From: Desulforapulum sp034007745
GTDB taxonomy: Bacteria > Desulfobacterota > Desulfobacteria > Desulfobacterales > Desulfobacteraceae
DNA length: 64,000 bases
Direction of reading: 5' to 3'
Assembly (NCBI GenBank): GCA_034007745.1
Contig: JAVEQI010000009.1
Location: 25,292-89,291 of the forward strand
Shown here: positions 1 to 9,635 of the stretch, one piece after another
Layout of the letters: each line of letters begins with the position of its first letter
How positions within the stretch are numbered: position 1 is the first letter of the stretch
Program-made: the position numbers and the translations under genes
The notes under the pieces: generated by a model
Seen by the model: only the letters and a program-made list of their open reading frames with translations
What the model was told of the DNA's origin: nothing
The model's database searches: none

Positions 1-84
1 GAACCCGAGTTTACCGATGTCAAGGATCTCATTGCCGACAATGAACGATGGTTAAAAACCAAAAAGAAAAAGCGCTCAAAATGA
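1..84 (+). CDS. C-terminal end of an unidentified protein (partial)
   Basis: Frame 1 is open from the window edge to a TGA at 82-84. It gives 27 residues ending in a very basic tail (KTKKKKRSK). The stop overlaps the ATG of the following Fic gene in an ATGA arrangement, which suggests translational coupling and a functional pair. Small partner or antitoxin genes often precede Fic genes, but too little is visible to name this one. Confidence 0.5.
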   Translation, partial: EPEFTDVKDLIADNERWLKTKKKKRSK

Positions 85-779
85 GCCAGGTAAAAGACAG
101 TCAGTGGGATATGCGGCCAAATCGGGCAAAGGCGATGATGCTTGCCAAGAGGCAGCTTTCTGAATTTGTCTATGATGCTGTAAACCTGGAGGGCATTCAT
201 TTTACCCTGCCGGAAATCCAGACATTGCTTGATGGGATAACCATTGGCGGCCACAAGGTGACAGATCAGCAGATAGCCCTGAATCAGGCGGACGCATGGC
301 GTGCCTTATTTGAGTTAATTGAAAAAGATCAATTTGATCCAACCCAGGAAAAGGTGTGCGCCCTCCATGAAATTGCTGCCAGGGAAGAAGCTTTAGACTG
401 GGGCAAGTTCAGATCCGGAGGAGTTACGATCGCAGGAACCGATTATATGCCGCCCAGGGCAGATCTGCTGCCGGATTTATTTCAAAAAATGAGGAATGAG
501 GCGGAAGAGATATCAGACATCTATGACCGGGCAATTCATTATTTTCTCACAATGGCGAGAACTCAATTTTTTTACGACGTCAACAAACGCATGGGACGTT
601 TTGTCATGAACGGAATTTTGTTGAGTTCCGGATATCCTGCTATCAACCTTCCGGTAAGGCGAAGACTGGAATTCAATCAATTGATGCTGCCCTTTTACGA
701 AACAGGATGTCAGGCGTCGATGAACGCCTTTCTTCGTTCCTGCATGGATCAAAGAGCCATAGCCATCATGAAGGAATGA
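81..779 (+). CDS. Fic-fold protein with degenerate catalytic motif
   Basis: 232 aa. The ATG at 81 is chosen over an in-frame ATG at 48 because it overlaps the upstream stop as ATGA. The family usually transfers AMP or another nucleotide moiety to a target hydroxyl using the motif HxFx[D/E]GN[G/K]R. Here the equivalent stretch is QFFYDVNKR (about residues 162-170), so the catalytic His is Gln and the loop Gly is Val, while the Asn-Lys-Arg end is kept. An inhibitory-helix-like segment AVNLEG lies at about 33-38. The fold assignment is fairly firm. Canonical AMPylation is doubtful, so it may be inactive, use different chemistry, or be an antitoxin-type relic of a Fic system. The stop is followed within 10 bp by a dispersed hairpin repeat. 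Confidence 0.7.
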   Translation: MSQVKDSQWDMRPNRAKAMMLAKRQLSEFVYDAVNLEGIHFTLPEIQTLLDGITIGGHKVTDQQIALNQADAWRALFELIEKDQFDPTQEKVCALHEIAAREEALDWGKFRSGGVTIAGTDYMPPRADLLPDLFQKMRNEAEEISDIYDRAIHYFLTMARTQFFYDVNKRMGRFVMNGILLSSGYPAINLPVRRRLEFNQLMLPFYETGCQASMNAFLRSCMDQRAIAIMKE

Positions 780-787
780 CACATATA

Positions 788-823
788 CCCCACACGTCCT
801 CACGGACACAACGAACGATGCAA
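788..823 (+). repeat. Dispersed hairpin repeat family A, copy 1
   Basis: About 36 bp containing an interrupted GTCC...GGACA palindrome followed by CAACGAA..ATG.AAC. It lies just after the Fic stop codon in the same orientation. Other copies are at 31432, 34247, 36880, 37178, 54551 and 61678. Confidence 0.7.
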
Positions 824-850
824 CTCGATAGAACAAGCCTAAGGCAGCCA

Positions 851-885
851 GTGCAGGGGCGATCCCTTGCGGTCGTCCTTTGTGC
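851..885 (-). repeat. REP-like repeat family B, copy 1
   Basis: A short palindromic sequence of the form GGGCGACC..n..GGTCGCCC. Read on the minus strand it is GGACGACCGCAAGGGATCGC followed by CCCTGCAC. Related copies are at 17377 and 31382, with a fragment near 29447. It separates the convergent Fic and PflX genes. Confidence 0.5.
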
Positions 886-900
886 CTTGATCATTGAATA

Positions 901-1860
901 TCAGGTGTCGATCAATCGTTTGAAAAGACGGACAAAGCTACGCTGATCAAGACGAGTCAAGCCATAGGCCTCTGCCCTTTGCATGGCGTTTCGATACTCT
1001 GGGGCAGAAATTACGGCATCGAGCTCAGGAAACTTACGGGCCTTACCTGATACTCTATACTGGTCCATGATGTTAACGTAACAATTAACCGATATTTCTT
1101 GGGCCAGGAATTTTAGGATAGCGTCGGTCTCTGCGGCACCGCCGGGCATCAGCAGGTGCCGGACCATGAGTCCTTGTTCTGCCTCTCCTTTTTCATTTAT
1201 CCTGAGATCCCCCACCTGCCGCTGCATCTCTTTCATGGCCCTTCGAGCTATTTTAGGATAATCCTCAGCCCCGGCATATCGCCCGGCTGAATCAACAGAC
1301 CAGAACTTAAAATCCGGCATATAGATATCGACTATACCGTCCAGCAATTGCAGAGTGGAGACACTGTCATATCCACTGCTGTTATAAACAAGCGGCACGG
1401 TAAGACCATTTTTTACTGCGTGGGGGAGTGCGGCAAGGATTTGCGGTACAACATGACCGGGAGTGACCAGATTAATGTTAGCACAACCCTGTTCCTGCAA
1501 ATCCACCATCACCCCTGCAAGCTGTACCGCATCGACCGGAGAACATTCTGACTCTTCAGGATGGCTGATCTCATAATTCTGGCAAAAGACACAGAGAAGA
1601 CTGCACCCACAGAAAAAGATGGTCCCAGAACCCTGCTTTCCAACCAGAACAGCCTCTTCCCCAAAATGGGGTCCATGACTGGAAATTAATGCGTCCTTTC
1701 CTGTGCGGCACAGACCAAGCTCGCCGGCCAGACGGTCCACGTTACATCTGCGTGGACATAAATTACATTTTTTCAGCAGCTTCCGGCTCTCAACGATCCT
1801 TTGTGCCAGAAGGCCGGATTTTGAAGCTGTCAGATAGAAACTTGCCATCATCCCACCCAT
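901..1860 (-). CDS. Radical SAM protein of the PflX type
   Basis: 319 aa. Homologous to pyruvate formate-lyase activating enzymes (COG1313/PflX group), which are predicted to cleave S-adenosylmethionine to make a radical; the true substrate is unknown. Visible are an N-terminal cysteine pair region (CNLCPRRC), the segment SSHGPHFGEE, and the cluster-binding CSLLCVFC (CxxxCxxC, about residues 85-95) just after SGTIFFCG. The C-terminal half holds RVSGKARKFPELD. The start at 1860 has no clear ribosome site, and Met5 at 1848 is possible because the second copy aligns from there. A damaged paralogue lies at 11128-12104. Confidence 0.85.
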   Translation of the reverse strand: MGGMMASFYLTASKSGLLAQRIVESRKLLKKCNLCPRRCNVDRLAGELGLCRTGKDALISSHGPHFGEEAVLVGKQGSGTIFFCGCSLLCVFCQNYEISHPEESECSPVDAVQLAGVMVDLQEQGCANINLVTPGHVVPQILAALPHAVKNGLTVPLVYNSSGYDSVSTLQLLDGIVDIYMPDFKFWSVDSAGRYAGAEDYPKIARRAMKEMQRQVGDLRINEKGEAEQGLMVRHLLMPGGAAETDAILKFLAQEISVNCYVNIMDQYRVSGKARKFPELDAVISAPEYRNAMQRAEAYGLTRLDQRSFVRLFKRLIDT

Positions 1861-1923
1861 GAGTATTTGTCGATCACAATCGTTTGTTTAGGACCGCAGA
1901 TCATCCCTGTCAGGCCATGACCG

Positions 1924-2211
1924 CTAGAGATGAATGATCTCTATTTGAGAATTCGCAATCTCCGCCAGGCCAAGCTCTTCTGCAAAGTTTAACACCTTAT
2001 CAACCATTGAATTCACTACTCTTGAATCGTTGCCAATTATTGCAAATCCGATTTCAGCCCACAAATAGCTGTCATTAAAGTCGGTTTCCGCAATGGATAT
2101 GTTGAACTTGTTTCTAATCCGGCTGATAATGGATTTGATTATACTGCGTTTTCCCTTCAGGGAATCGATGCCATAGAGTTTAAATTTTATTTTGCCTGTT
2201 CCTATCACCAT
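1924..2211 (-). CDS. DUF503 family protein
   Basis: 95 aa from the ATG at 2211. It matches the small YlxP-like DUF503 family by length and by the segment LYGIDSLKGKRSIIKSIISR, followed by NISIAETDFND and WAEIGFAIIGND. The family's function is unknown; members often sit near ribosome-maturation genes, which is not the case here. Earlier in-frame Met codons at 2253 and 2331 exist, but the upstream part runs into a miniature element ending at 2289, so the short form is preferred. No strong ribosome site is visible. Confidence 0.7.
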   Translation of the reverse strand: MVIGTGKIKFKLYGIDSLKGKRSIIKSIISRIRNKFNISIAETDFNDSYLWAEIGFAIIGNDSRVVNSMVDKVLNFAEELGLAEIANSQIEIIHL

Positions 2212-2288
2212 TTGGTCACCATGAATATTTACTTGAGTAACATTAAACTTCATCAACTCTACACATACAGTGATTCCGAATAAAGGAG

Positions 2289-2365
2289 TAAGGGAACTTC
2301 CAAAAAATAAAAACGAACAAAAGTCCTGCACGATATGCGTATATTATTTCCTGGGAGCTCCCTAA
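2289..2365 (-). mobile_element. Internally deleted copy of hairpin miniature element A
   Basis: 77 bp. Both ends match the 164-bp element at 37219-37382: one end TTAGGGAGCTCCCAGGAAAT, the other TTTTGGAAGTTCCCTTA. The internal palindrome is missing. TTA flanks both ends, consistent with a target duplication. Such elements move with a transposase supplied elsewhere; none is encoded here. Confidence 0.65.
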
Positions 2366-2401
2366 TGCACAGGCCCTTGATGAAAAACTGTCCGTCATTG
2401 A

Positions 2402-2845
2402 TCAGGCAGATTTTTCAGGTTTGTTCAAATATTTGACCAGGGTCAGAATGTTTTGTCCTCCTAGGGTTTCATAATGAACCTCGTCCATCAGGGAGTTCAT
2501 GATATAAACCCCCATCCCTCGTTCAGGAAGAGTTTCAACCTTCGAGGGATCGAAGCCGAAGGGCCTGACCTTAGCCGGATTCATCCTTTCTCCGGTGTCA
2601 CAGATCCTAAAGGTCAGCCGGTCCGGATAAAGCAGGACATCTACTTCCACTGAATGCCCTGCCTGTAAATGATAGGCATGCTTTATATCGTTGGTCACCG
2701 CTTCCACGACACATAGCTCTAATTGGTAGCTGGTCGTGCTGTCCATGGACAGGGTTTCTGCGATGCCGCGCACGGCCCCTCCTACCAGGGAAACATTCTC
2801 AAGCCTACTGTCAATTATCAGCCGGATCATACCCGCCACCTTCAT
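2402..2845 (-). CDS. RsbW-like anti-sigma / serine kinase
   Basis: 147 aa, HATPase_c fold. The N-box is VEAVTNDIKHAY and the G-box region is LPERGMGVYIM, as in RsbW/SpoIIAB-type kinases that phosphorylate a STAS antagonist and bind a sigma factor or other output protein. Start at 2845 with AAAGG 8 bases upstream; the STAS stop lies 5 bp before it, so the two are co-translated. No sigma factor gene is in the cluster. The controlled partner could be a distant sigma factor or, speculatively, a neighbouring enzyme. Confidence 0.85.
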   Translation of the reverse strand: MKVAGMIRLIIDSRLENVSLVGGAVRGIAETLSMDSTTSYQLELCVVEAVTNDIKHAYHLQAGHSVEVDVLLYPDRLTFRICDTGERMNPAKVRPFGFDPSKVETLPERGMGVYIMNSLMDEVHYETLGGQNILTLVKYLNKPEKSA

Positions 2846-2849
2846 TTTT

Positions 2850-3194
2850 TTATGCCTTTACGGAAAGTGCATCAAGGGCTTCTGTCTCTGATGCATAGAT
2901 ATCAAACACCCGATTCATGCGGGTCAGACGAAAAAGGCTCATGACACTTTCCTTCACGGTGCAAATCACGAGGTTGCCGTCATTGCCGATCTTTTTGAAC
3001 CCCGAAATGATGGCGCCAAGTCCGCTGCTGTCGATAAAGTCAACTTCGGAAAGGTTAAGCACAATCTGACGATTCCCAGCATCGATCCATTCACCCATCT
3101 TTTTTTTGAACTCAGCGGCCGTTGAAGCGTCGATTCTTTTTTCCAGCGGCCTCACGATCAGAACATCATTTGTTTTTTTATGTTTCAGCTGCAT
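2850..3194 (-). CDS. STAS-domain anti-sigma antagonist
   Basis: 114 aa, a full single-domain STAS protein (RsbV/SpoIIAA type). The phospho-acceptor region is VDFIDSSGLGAI, with the expected Ser before GLG. In partner switching the unphosphorylated form binds the RsbW-like kinase and frees its target; a PP2C phosphatase resets it. Both partners are present (2402-2845 and 9636-10784). A clear ribosome site AGGAAGGAAATT precedes the ATG. Confidence 0.9.
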   Translation of the reverse strand: MQLKHKKTNDVLIVRPLEKRIDASTAAEFKKKMGEWIDAGNRQIVLNLSEVDFIDSSGLGAIISGFKKIGNDGNLVICTVKESVMSLFRLTRMNRVFDIYASETEALDALSVKA

Positions 3195-3279
3195 AATTTC
3201 CTTCCTAAAATCTATTTGTCCATATGTTTGAAGTCAATTCCGACAAGACCCGCATTGAGAGTTTTTTCCTTCCTATCGG

Positions 3280-5730
3280 TCAGTTCGGGAATTTTTTATT
3301 CCAGATGAGGCGGTTATAATCGGAAATGGATCTGTCACTTGAAAATTTTCCGGACCGGGCAACATTCAGGATCGCTTTTTTCGTCCAATTGACCGAATCC
3401 AGGTATTCCGCTTCTATTTGGTCCTGCGCCTGGATATAGGGGAAAAAATCCGGCAGGTGAAAATAATGGTCCTCATTATTCATCATCCGATGGTAAATCC
3501 ATTGAAATATCCCCTGCTCGTCAGGGCAAAAGACATTATCACGAAAGGCGTCCAGAACCCTGCGGATCTCCGGGAAGCGATGATAATAATCCACGGGGTA
3601 GTAGGTCTTTTTTTTAATCATGTCGGCTATCTCTTCCGCCTTCAATCCAAAGATAAAGATATTGTCCGCGCCGACTTCCTCAAGCATTTCGACATTGGCG
3701 CCGTCCAGTGTTCCCACGGTCAAGGCGCCGTTAAGCATGAATTTCATGTTTCCTGTTCCAGATGCCTCCTGACCGGCTGTGGAAATCTGTTCGCTCAAAT
3801 CAGCAGCCGGTATGATCTTTTCAGCAAGAGAGACGCTGTAATCAGGTAAAAAAACCACCTTCAGGGCATCCCGGATGCGACGGTCCTGATTGATGACCTG
3901 TCCTACGTTGTGAATCAGCTTGATTATCTGTTTGGCCACCCAGTATCCAGGCGCAGCCTTGCCGGCAAAGATAAAGGTCTTGGCAACCGTGGGCGTCTTT
4001 TCCCCCCTAACGATCTGCAGATATTCATGTACGATATGCATGATTTTCAGGAGTTGGCGTTTGTATTCGTGAATTCGTTTAATGTGAATGTCGAACAAAC
4101 TGTCGGGATCGATGGAAAGCCAGAGGGTGTCGGAGATGATTTCCGACAAGGTTTCCTTGTTTGCCCGTTTGATATCACGGAATTCATCCATGAAACCCGT
4201 CTGATCGGCATGGGGCTCCAACCGTCGAAGCTGGCTGAGATCGGTGATCCAGGCATCTCCGATGGTGTCGTTGATCAGCCCCGCCAGTCGGGGATTGGCA
4301 TCCAGAAGCCAGCGTCTCTGGGTAATTCCGTTGGTGACATTGACGAATCGTTCCGGCCAGATGGCATGAAAGTCTGAAAAATTGTTCTGCTTTAAAATCT
4401 CCGTGTGAAGTGCGGAGACCCCGTTGACAGAATGGGACCCCACCAGGGCCAGGTGGGCCATGCGGACCAGCTTGGTCTCCCCCTCTTCAATGAGGGACAC
4501 CCGCCGGAGAAGATCGACGTCGTAGGGATGAAGGACAGCGACCTTTTCAAGAAAACGACGGTTAATTTCATAGATGATCTGGAGATGGCGGGGGATGACT
4601 CGTTCTAGTAGGGATGCGGGCCATTTTTCCAGCGCTTCGGCCAGCACCGTATGGTTGGTGTAGGCCAGAGTCTGCTGGGTGATCTCCCAGGCGCGCTCCC
4701 ATGACAGTGCATATTCGTCCACGAGAAGCCGCATCAGTTCCGCCACTGCCAGGGAGGGATGGGTGTCGTTCATCTGGATGGCGACCTGATCGGGGAACCG
4801 GTCGAAATTTTCGTTACTTTTCAGATAACGCCGAATGATGTCCTTGAGGGTGCAGGCCACGAGAAAATATTCCTGCACCAGGCGAAGCTCCCTTCCTGAC
4901 TTAATAGTGTCTAGGGGATAAAGCATCTTGGTGATGGTTTCGGTAGCAACTTTCTGCTCCACCGCCCGGAAGTAATCACCCTCATTAAAGATCTGGATGT
5001 CGAAGTCTTCGGAGGAACCTGCGCCGTAGAGCCTCAGCCAATTCACCGTTTTCCCCCCGTATCCGACAACGGGAATATCAAAGGGAATCCCCACGATTAC
5101 ATTCCAGTCGAGCCACATGGGATTGTACTCCCCATGGCGATCCTGAAAGTGTTCGATCCGTCCGTAGATGGGGATGATGCATTTTTCATCGGTCCGCTTG
5201 AACTCCCAGGGGTTGATATCCGCCAGCCAGTTATCCGGTTTTTCCCGCTGATAGCCGTTATCGATCTCCTGCTTAAAGAGGCCGTATTCATAGTGGATCC
5301 CGTAGCCGAAACCGGCAATGTCCAGCGTTGCCATGGAGTCAAGAAAACAAGCCGCCAGGCGACCGAGCCCACCGTTTCCAAGACCGGGGTCGCGCTCCTG
5401 CTCCCGCACCTCATCAATGTCGATGCCTGCCTCTATCAGAAGTTCACGACAGACATCGAACATCCCGAGATTGTGGAGATTATTGCCCATCAGCCTGCCG
5501 ATAAGAAATTCCAGAGACAGGTAGTAGACCCTCTTGGTTTGGGATTTTTGATATCGCTGCTCCGTCTTCAGAATTTTTTTCGCCATTCGGTCCCGCAGGG
5601 AAAAGGCCGTAGACAGAAAGAGGTCCCGGTGCTCCTTTGTCGGCGATTCCTTGCACAGAGAACAGCGAAGATGGTAGTCTATTGATGCTTTTAAATCAGA
5701 TTTCGAAATTTCATTAGCGGTTGGTTTCAT
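3280..5730 (-). CDS. glgP: Glycogen/starch phosphorylase
   Basis: 816 aa, normal length for the family. It releases glucose-1-phosphate from alpha-1,4-glucan using pyridoxal phosphate. The cofactor-lysine region EASGTGNMKFMLNGA is intact near residue 660, followed by LTVGTLDGANVE. The N-terminal RVYYLSLEFLIGR and the substrate-loop area GLGNGGLGRLAACF are typical. Its ATG overlaps the stop of the upstream hybrid kinase by 4 bp (ATGA), so the enzyme is translationally tied to a signalling protein. The STAS and RsbW-like genes follow on the same strand. Confidence 0.95.
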   Translation of the reverse strand: MKPTANEISKSDLKASIDYHLRCSLCKESPTKEHRDLFLSTAFSLRDRMAKKILKTEQRYQKSQTKRVYYLSLEFLIGRLMGNNLHNLGMFDVCRELLIEAGIDIDEVREQERDPGLGNGGLGRLAACFLDSMATLDIAGFGYGIHYEYGLFKQEIDNGYQREKPDNWLADINPWEFKRTDEKCIIPIYGRIEHFQDRHGEYNPMWLDWNVIVGIPFDIPVVGYGGKTVNWLRLYGAGSSEDFDIQIFNEGDYFRAVEQKVATETITKMLYPLDTIKSGRELRLVQEYFLVACTLKDIIRRYLKSNENFDRFPDQVAIQMNDTHPSLAVAELMRLLVDEYALSWERAWEITQQTLAYTNHTVLAEALEKWPASLLERVIPRHLQIIYEINRRFLEKVAVLHPYDVDLLRRVSLIEEGETKLVRMAHLALVGSHSVNGVSALHTEILKQNNFSDFHAIWPERFVNVTNGITQRRWLLDANPRLAGLINDTIGDAWITDLSQLRRLEPHADQTGFMDEFRDIKRANKETLSEIISDTLWLSIDPDSLFDIHIKRIHEYKRQLLKIMHIVHEYLQIVRGEKTPTVAKTFIFAGKAAPGYWVAKQIIKLIHNVGQVINQDRRIRDALKVVFLPDYSVSLAEKIIPAADLSEQISTAGQEASGTGNMKFMLNGALTVGTLDGANVEMLEEVGADNIFIFGLKAEEIADMIKKKTYYPVDYYHRFPEIRRVLDAFRDNVFCPDEQGIFQWIYHRMMNNEDHYFHLPDFFPYIQAQDQIEAEYLDSVNWTKKAILNVARSGKFSSDRSISDYNRLIWNKKFPN

Positions 5731-8700
5731 TTTTCCTCTTTTTTTTCCAGATTCTTTTCCAGATCATCGGCCAGACCGAGGATCCCTTCAAAATCAAAGT
5801 CGTCCTTCATTCGTACTATTCTGCTAAGATAGGGGGCAAAGTCCTTCGATCGGACGGCCATCTCCTCGGAAATTTCCGTCAACGCTGACACGTCACCCAT
5901 TTCGACAGCCTCCCGCAAACGTCTAGCAGCCTCACCGGCCAGGTCCGGGGCCAGTAGGGGCAAGGATTCAAGGGTGGGTTCGGAAACGTCCATGGTTGAC
6001 GACAGCTGCCGGACGGAGCACAGGGCCTCTTCCATCCGACTTTCTAAAGTGGCAAAGGCAGTGGCAAGCGCATCCGCCTGGGGGGGATTCTGGGGATCAG
6101 CATGCTTGACCAGCTGGTCCAGCTCCGTGGCTGCGGCATGCAGCTGGGATGCAGATAGGTTGCCTGCGACTCCCATGATTCCGTGCACCAGTTTGTGTAC
6201 GCTGCTGTAGTCCTCTGCATCCAGGGCTTGTCGGATCTCGTTGACCCGCTGGCTGTAACTCTCTCCAAAGCTGATCAACAGCTTGCGGTACAGAGCCTGG
6301 TTTCCTTGAAGACGCCCCAGGCCGGAAGGAAGATCAAACCCATCCAGAAACGCTGGAAACGGCTTCTCCTCCAGGGATGCCGGGACAACAACGTCGCTAT
6401 TGTCGGGAACGGGCTGCTGAGTCGTCTCCGCCTTGGATCCAGCCTCCCCCCCGGGTGTGGCGGCTAAGATCCACTCCGCCAGGGTTGCGTAGAGTACCTC
6501 CGGATCAATGGGCTTGGTGATGTGAGCGTTCATGCCGGCATGATGGCTTTTCTCCGGGTCGTCGGCCATGGCATGGGCCGTCATGGCAATGATGGGCAGG
6601 CCCTTGAACCGCTCATCCTTGCGGATGGTCCGGGTTGCGGTATAGCCGTCCATCACCGGCATCTGCAGATCCATCAGCACTGCGTCGAAACGATTCATCC
6701 GCACTGCGTCAACGGCTTCCCGGCCGTTGGCGGCCAGGGAGACGGTAACTCCCCCAGCGGCAAGGATTTCCATTGCAACCTGCTGGTTTATCTCATTGTC
6801 TTCAACCAGCAGCACCCGGGCGCCTTTGAGGCGTTTAAGTGCATCTGAGGCCTGTTTATCCTCCTCCACCGGCGGGGGTGTCTCCTTGCCTCCCTCTTTG
6901 GCCAGTGCATTCATGATAGTATCAAACATTACCGAGGCGTTGATCGGCTTTATCAGGAAACCGTCCAGCCCGGCCGCCTCAGCCCGCCACAGGATCTCCT
7001 CCCGGGCGTAGGCGCTGACCAGGATAATGAGCGGAATCCGGGTCAACCGCATATCCTTCTTGATCCGTTTTGAGGCCTCGATGCCGTCGATGCCCGGCAG
7101 CTTCCAGTCCATCACCACGATGTCGTAAGGGCGGCCCCCGACGGACTTTCCAATCTCCTCCAGCCCCTCTTCACCGGACGCCGCCAGGGTAACGTCAAAA
7201 GAAAAGGATTCCAGCATGTTCTGAAAAATTTCCCGGGAGGTCGCATTGTCGTCCACCACCAGTGTTTTGAGGCCTCTCAACTCCGGCGGGGGTATGTGGC
7301 AGACCCCTCTGGTTTCATGCATGGTCCTGAAAACCGCAGTAAAGTAGAATGTGCTGCCGGTCCCATAGGTGCTTTCAACCCATATCTTGCCCCCCATCAT
7401 CTTTACCAGACGATGACAGATGGATAGTCCCAGCCCGCTGCCGCCGTACCGGCGGGTGATGGAGGTGTCCGCCTGGGTAAAGGCCTTGAAAAGCTGGGCC
7501 ATATGCTCCTCGGTGAGGCCGATGCCCGTATCCCGTACGGAGAATTGGAGAACTATAACATGATTTCCCTGGCTGACCACTTTGGTGGAGACCACTATTT
7601 CTCCGCTTTCAGTGAACTTGATGGAGTTGTTGGCCAGGTTGACCAGGATCTGGCTCAGCCGCAGGGGATCTCCCACCAGCTGGCGGGGCACGTCGGCTCC
7701 GGTGTCGAAAAGAACCTCTATCCCCTCTTTTTCCCGGAGCTTGACCGCTATCATGGTGGAAAGATTCTCCAGGACTTCATCCAGGTTAAAGTCAATGGAC
7801 TCCATTCCCATTTTTCCAGCCTCGATTTTTGAGAAATCGAGAATATCGTTGATGACCCCGAGAAGGGAGTTGGCGGAAATTTGAATCTTGTGAAGGTAGT
7901 CCCTCTGCTTCGGCGTCAGGTCTGTCTGGAGGGCCAGATGGGTCATCCCCATAACAGCATTCATGGGGGTGCGGATCTCGTGGCTCATGTTTGCCAGGAA
8001 GTCGCCTTTGGCCCGAGTGGCCGCCTCTGCCTTATCCCGGGCGACGATGAGTTCCTCCTCCATCTTTTTACGGTGGGTGATGTCCGAAACCATGGCAAAG
8101 GACCCTATTTTTACGCCGTTTTTATCAAAAAAGGGGGTGGCATGGAACTCGCAGATCACCTTTGAACCGTCTGGACGGTTGAGGGCGATCTCATAGACGC
8201 CCGTTTGGCCGGTGTCTCTGAACCGAAGCTGTTCGTTCAAGATTGCTGTATTTTCCTCGTCCAGAAATTCGAAAAGTGTCCTTTCCAAAATCTCCTTGCT
8301 GGGTCTGCTTAAAATTTTGCACATGGTGTCATTGACGGACACGATGTGAGCCTCATTGTTTACCCACAAGAACCCTTCATTGGTCGTCATCAGAATGCTT
8401 TTAAGATGGTATTCACTCTCCCTCAGGGCATCTTCAACTTTCTTGCGGGCAGAAATGTCACGAAAGACCACTACTGAGCCAATGATGGTTTTGCCTTTGC
8501 GCTGGGGCACGCTTGTATAGGAGGTATAAAAGAATGAACCGTCCTTGCGCCAGAAGACCTCGTCCCTGCGGAAGCTGGTGATCCCCTTAGTATGGGCTAA
8601 GTAAATCGGACAACTCTCGCGAAGGTGTGGCGATCCATCATCATTTGAATGGTGAAACAGGTCATGTACGTTTTGGTCGACAAGTTCCTTAATCTCGTAT

Positions 8701-9536
8701 CCAAGCATCTTCTGAGCAGATTCATTTGCATAGGTGCATAAACCTTCAGTATCTGTAACGAAAATACCCTCTGCCACCGATTGCAGGATAAGGTGGTTGT
8801 ACTCCTCGGATTCCCTGAGCCTTTCAGTTCGATCCTCCACCAGGCTTTCAAGATGTTCCTTGTAGCTCGTCAACTCCTTTTGGGTTCTCTCGGCATATTC
8901 AGCCTGAGCTCTGGCGATCTGTTCAGCTTTTCTCGCTTTGATCCGCTCGATGCCCAAACTGGCTACAATGTTAGCAAAACCCGTCAGAAACCCCAGAATG
9001 GCGAGGAGCTTTTCCTGGGAAATGATCGGAACCTCATCAAGGGCACCCAGGTAATCCGCCACATCAAAATTGAATTTCCGGGCCTGGTGTTTAAAATAAT
9101 CCCTGTTCGGTGCTTCCATAAGAAACTGCCCTACCAAAAGATTGGCAACATGCCGACCCTTGATCATGATAGGTGAAGCAGCATCGGTCAGGCCGTTTTT
9201 GCAGTGGTAAATCGAAAATGGCTTCCCCTCCTTCAGGTTTGCAGCCAGTGTCGTATCGCTTTCAACACAGCTCAAACAAGTTCGAGCATCAACACGATGA
9301 AAGTCGGTGCAGATCCGCTGCCAGCGGACAGATATCAGGATATTTCCCTCCAAGTCAGCGATGGCCAAGGCGATCCCCATGGCATTGCAGAAGTCTTCAA
9401 GGACGGGGCTCAGCTGCTCAATATCGATCACTTCCGTCAAGGAAAACCCTTCGCCCTCGACAGCTGCCTTGTCATTTTTGACATGGGAGTGTCCCGCTTT
9501 AGTCTTACCTGCGTTGGTGTTTTTCTTTTCTTTCAA
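5727..9536 (-). CDS. PocR-PAS-PAS hybrid histidine kinase with two receivers and Hpt
   Basis: 1269 aa. Visible in order: a PocR-type ligand-binding domain with conserved Cys residues (about 30-200, ARTCLSCVES), a coiled coil (200-245), two PAS domains (about 245-495), HisKA with NMSHEIRTPMNAV, HATPase with LVNLANNSIKF and YGGSGLGLSI, receiver 1 (VVMDWKLPGIDG), receiver 2 (VLMDLQMPVMDG), and an Hpt domain (KLVHGIMGVAGN). No membrane segment is evident, so it should be cytoplasmic. It is a complete intramolecular phosphorelay sensing a small molecule or redox state, whose final acceptor is probably the receiver-PP2C protein upstream. Downstream overlap with glgP links them. Confidence 0.9.
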   Translation of the reverse strand: MKEKKNTNAGKTKAGHSHVKNDKAAVEGEGFSLTEVIDIEQLSPVLEDFCNAMGIALAIADLEGNILISVRWQRICTDFHRVDARTCLSCVESDTTLAANLKEGKPFSIYHCKNGLTDAASPIMIKGRHVANLLVGQFLMEAPNRDYFKHQARKFNFDVADYLGALDEVPIISQEKLLAILGFLTGFANIVASLGIERIKARKAEQIARAQAEYAERTQKELTSYKEHLESLVEDRTERLRESEEYNHLILQSVAEGIFVTDTEGLCTYANESAQKMLGYEIKELVDQNVHDLFHHSNDDGSPHLRESCPIYLAHTKGITSFRRDEVFWRKDGSFFYTSYTSVPQRKGKTIIGSVVVFRDISARKKVEDALRESEYHLKSILMTTNEGFLWVNNEAHIVSVNDTMCKILSRPSKEILERTLFEFLDEENTAILNEQLRFRDTGQTGVYEIALNRPDGSKVICEFHATPFFDKNGVKIGSFAMVSDITHRKKMEEELIVARDKAEAATRAKGDFLANMSHEIRTPMNAVMGMTHLALQTDLTPKQRDYLHKIQISANSLLGVINDILDFSKIEAGKMGMESIDFNLDEVLENLSTMIAVKLREKEGIEVLFDTGADVPRQLVGDPLRLSQILVNLANNSIKFTESGEIVVSTKVVSQGNHVIVLQFSVRDTGIGLTEEHMAQLFKAFTQADTSITRRYGGSGLGLSICHRLVKMMGGKIWVESTYGTGSTFYFTAVFRTMHETRGVCHIPPPELRGLKTLVVDDNATSREIFQNMLESFSFDVTLAASGEEGLEEIGKSVGGRPYDIVVMDWKLPGIDGIEASKRIKKDMRLTRIPLIILVSAYAREEILWRAEAAGLDGFLIKPINASVMFDTIMNALAKEGGKETPPPVEEDKQASDALKRLKGARVLLVEDNEINQQVAMEILAAGGVTVSLAANGREAVDAVRMNRFDAVLMDLQMPVMDGYTATRTIRKDERFKGLPIIAMTAHAMADDPEKSHHAGMNAHITKPIDPEVLYATLAEWILAATPGGEAGSKAETTQQPVPDNSDVVVPASLEEKPFPAFLDGFDLPSGLGRLQGNQALYRKLLISFGESYSQRVNEIRQALDAEDYSSVHKLVHGIMGVAGNLSASQLHAAATELDQLVKHADPQNPPQADALATAFATLESRMEEALCSVRQLSSTMDVSEPTLESLPLLAPDLAGEAARRLREAVEMGDVSALTEISEEMAVRSKDFAPYLSRIVRMKDDFDFEGILGLADDLEKNLEKKEEK

Positions 9537-9635
9537 GACGTTCTCCTAAATTTTTTCCGCCAAACACACTGGCAGGAGTTGTATACCGACGTACCCATAC
9601 CAGGTTTCCTGAATAAATTGTCAAGAACATTGGGG

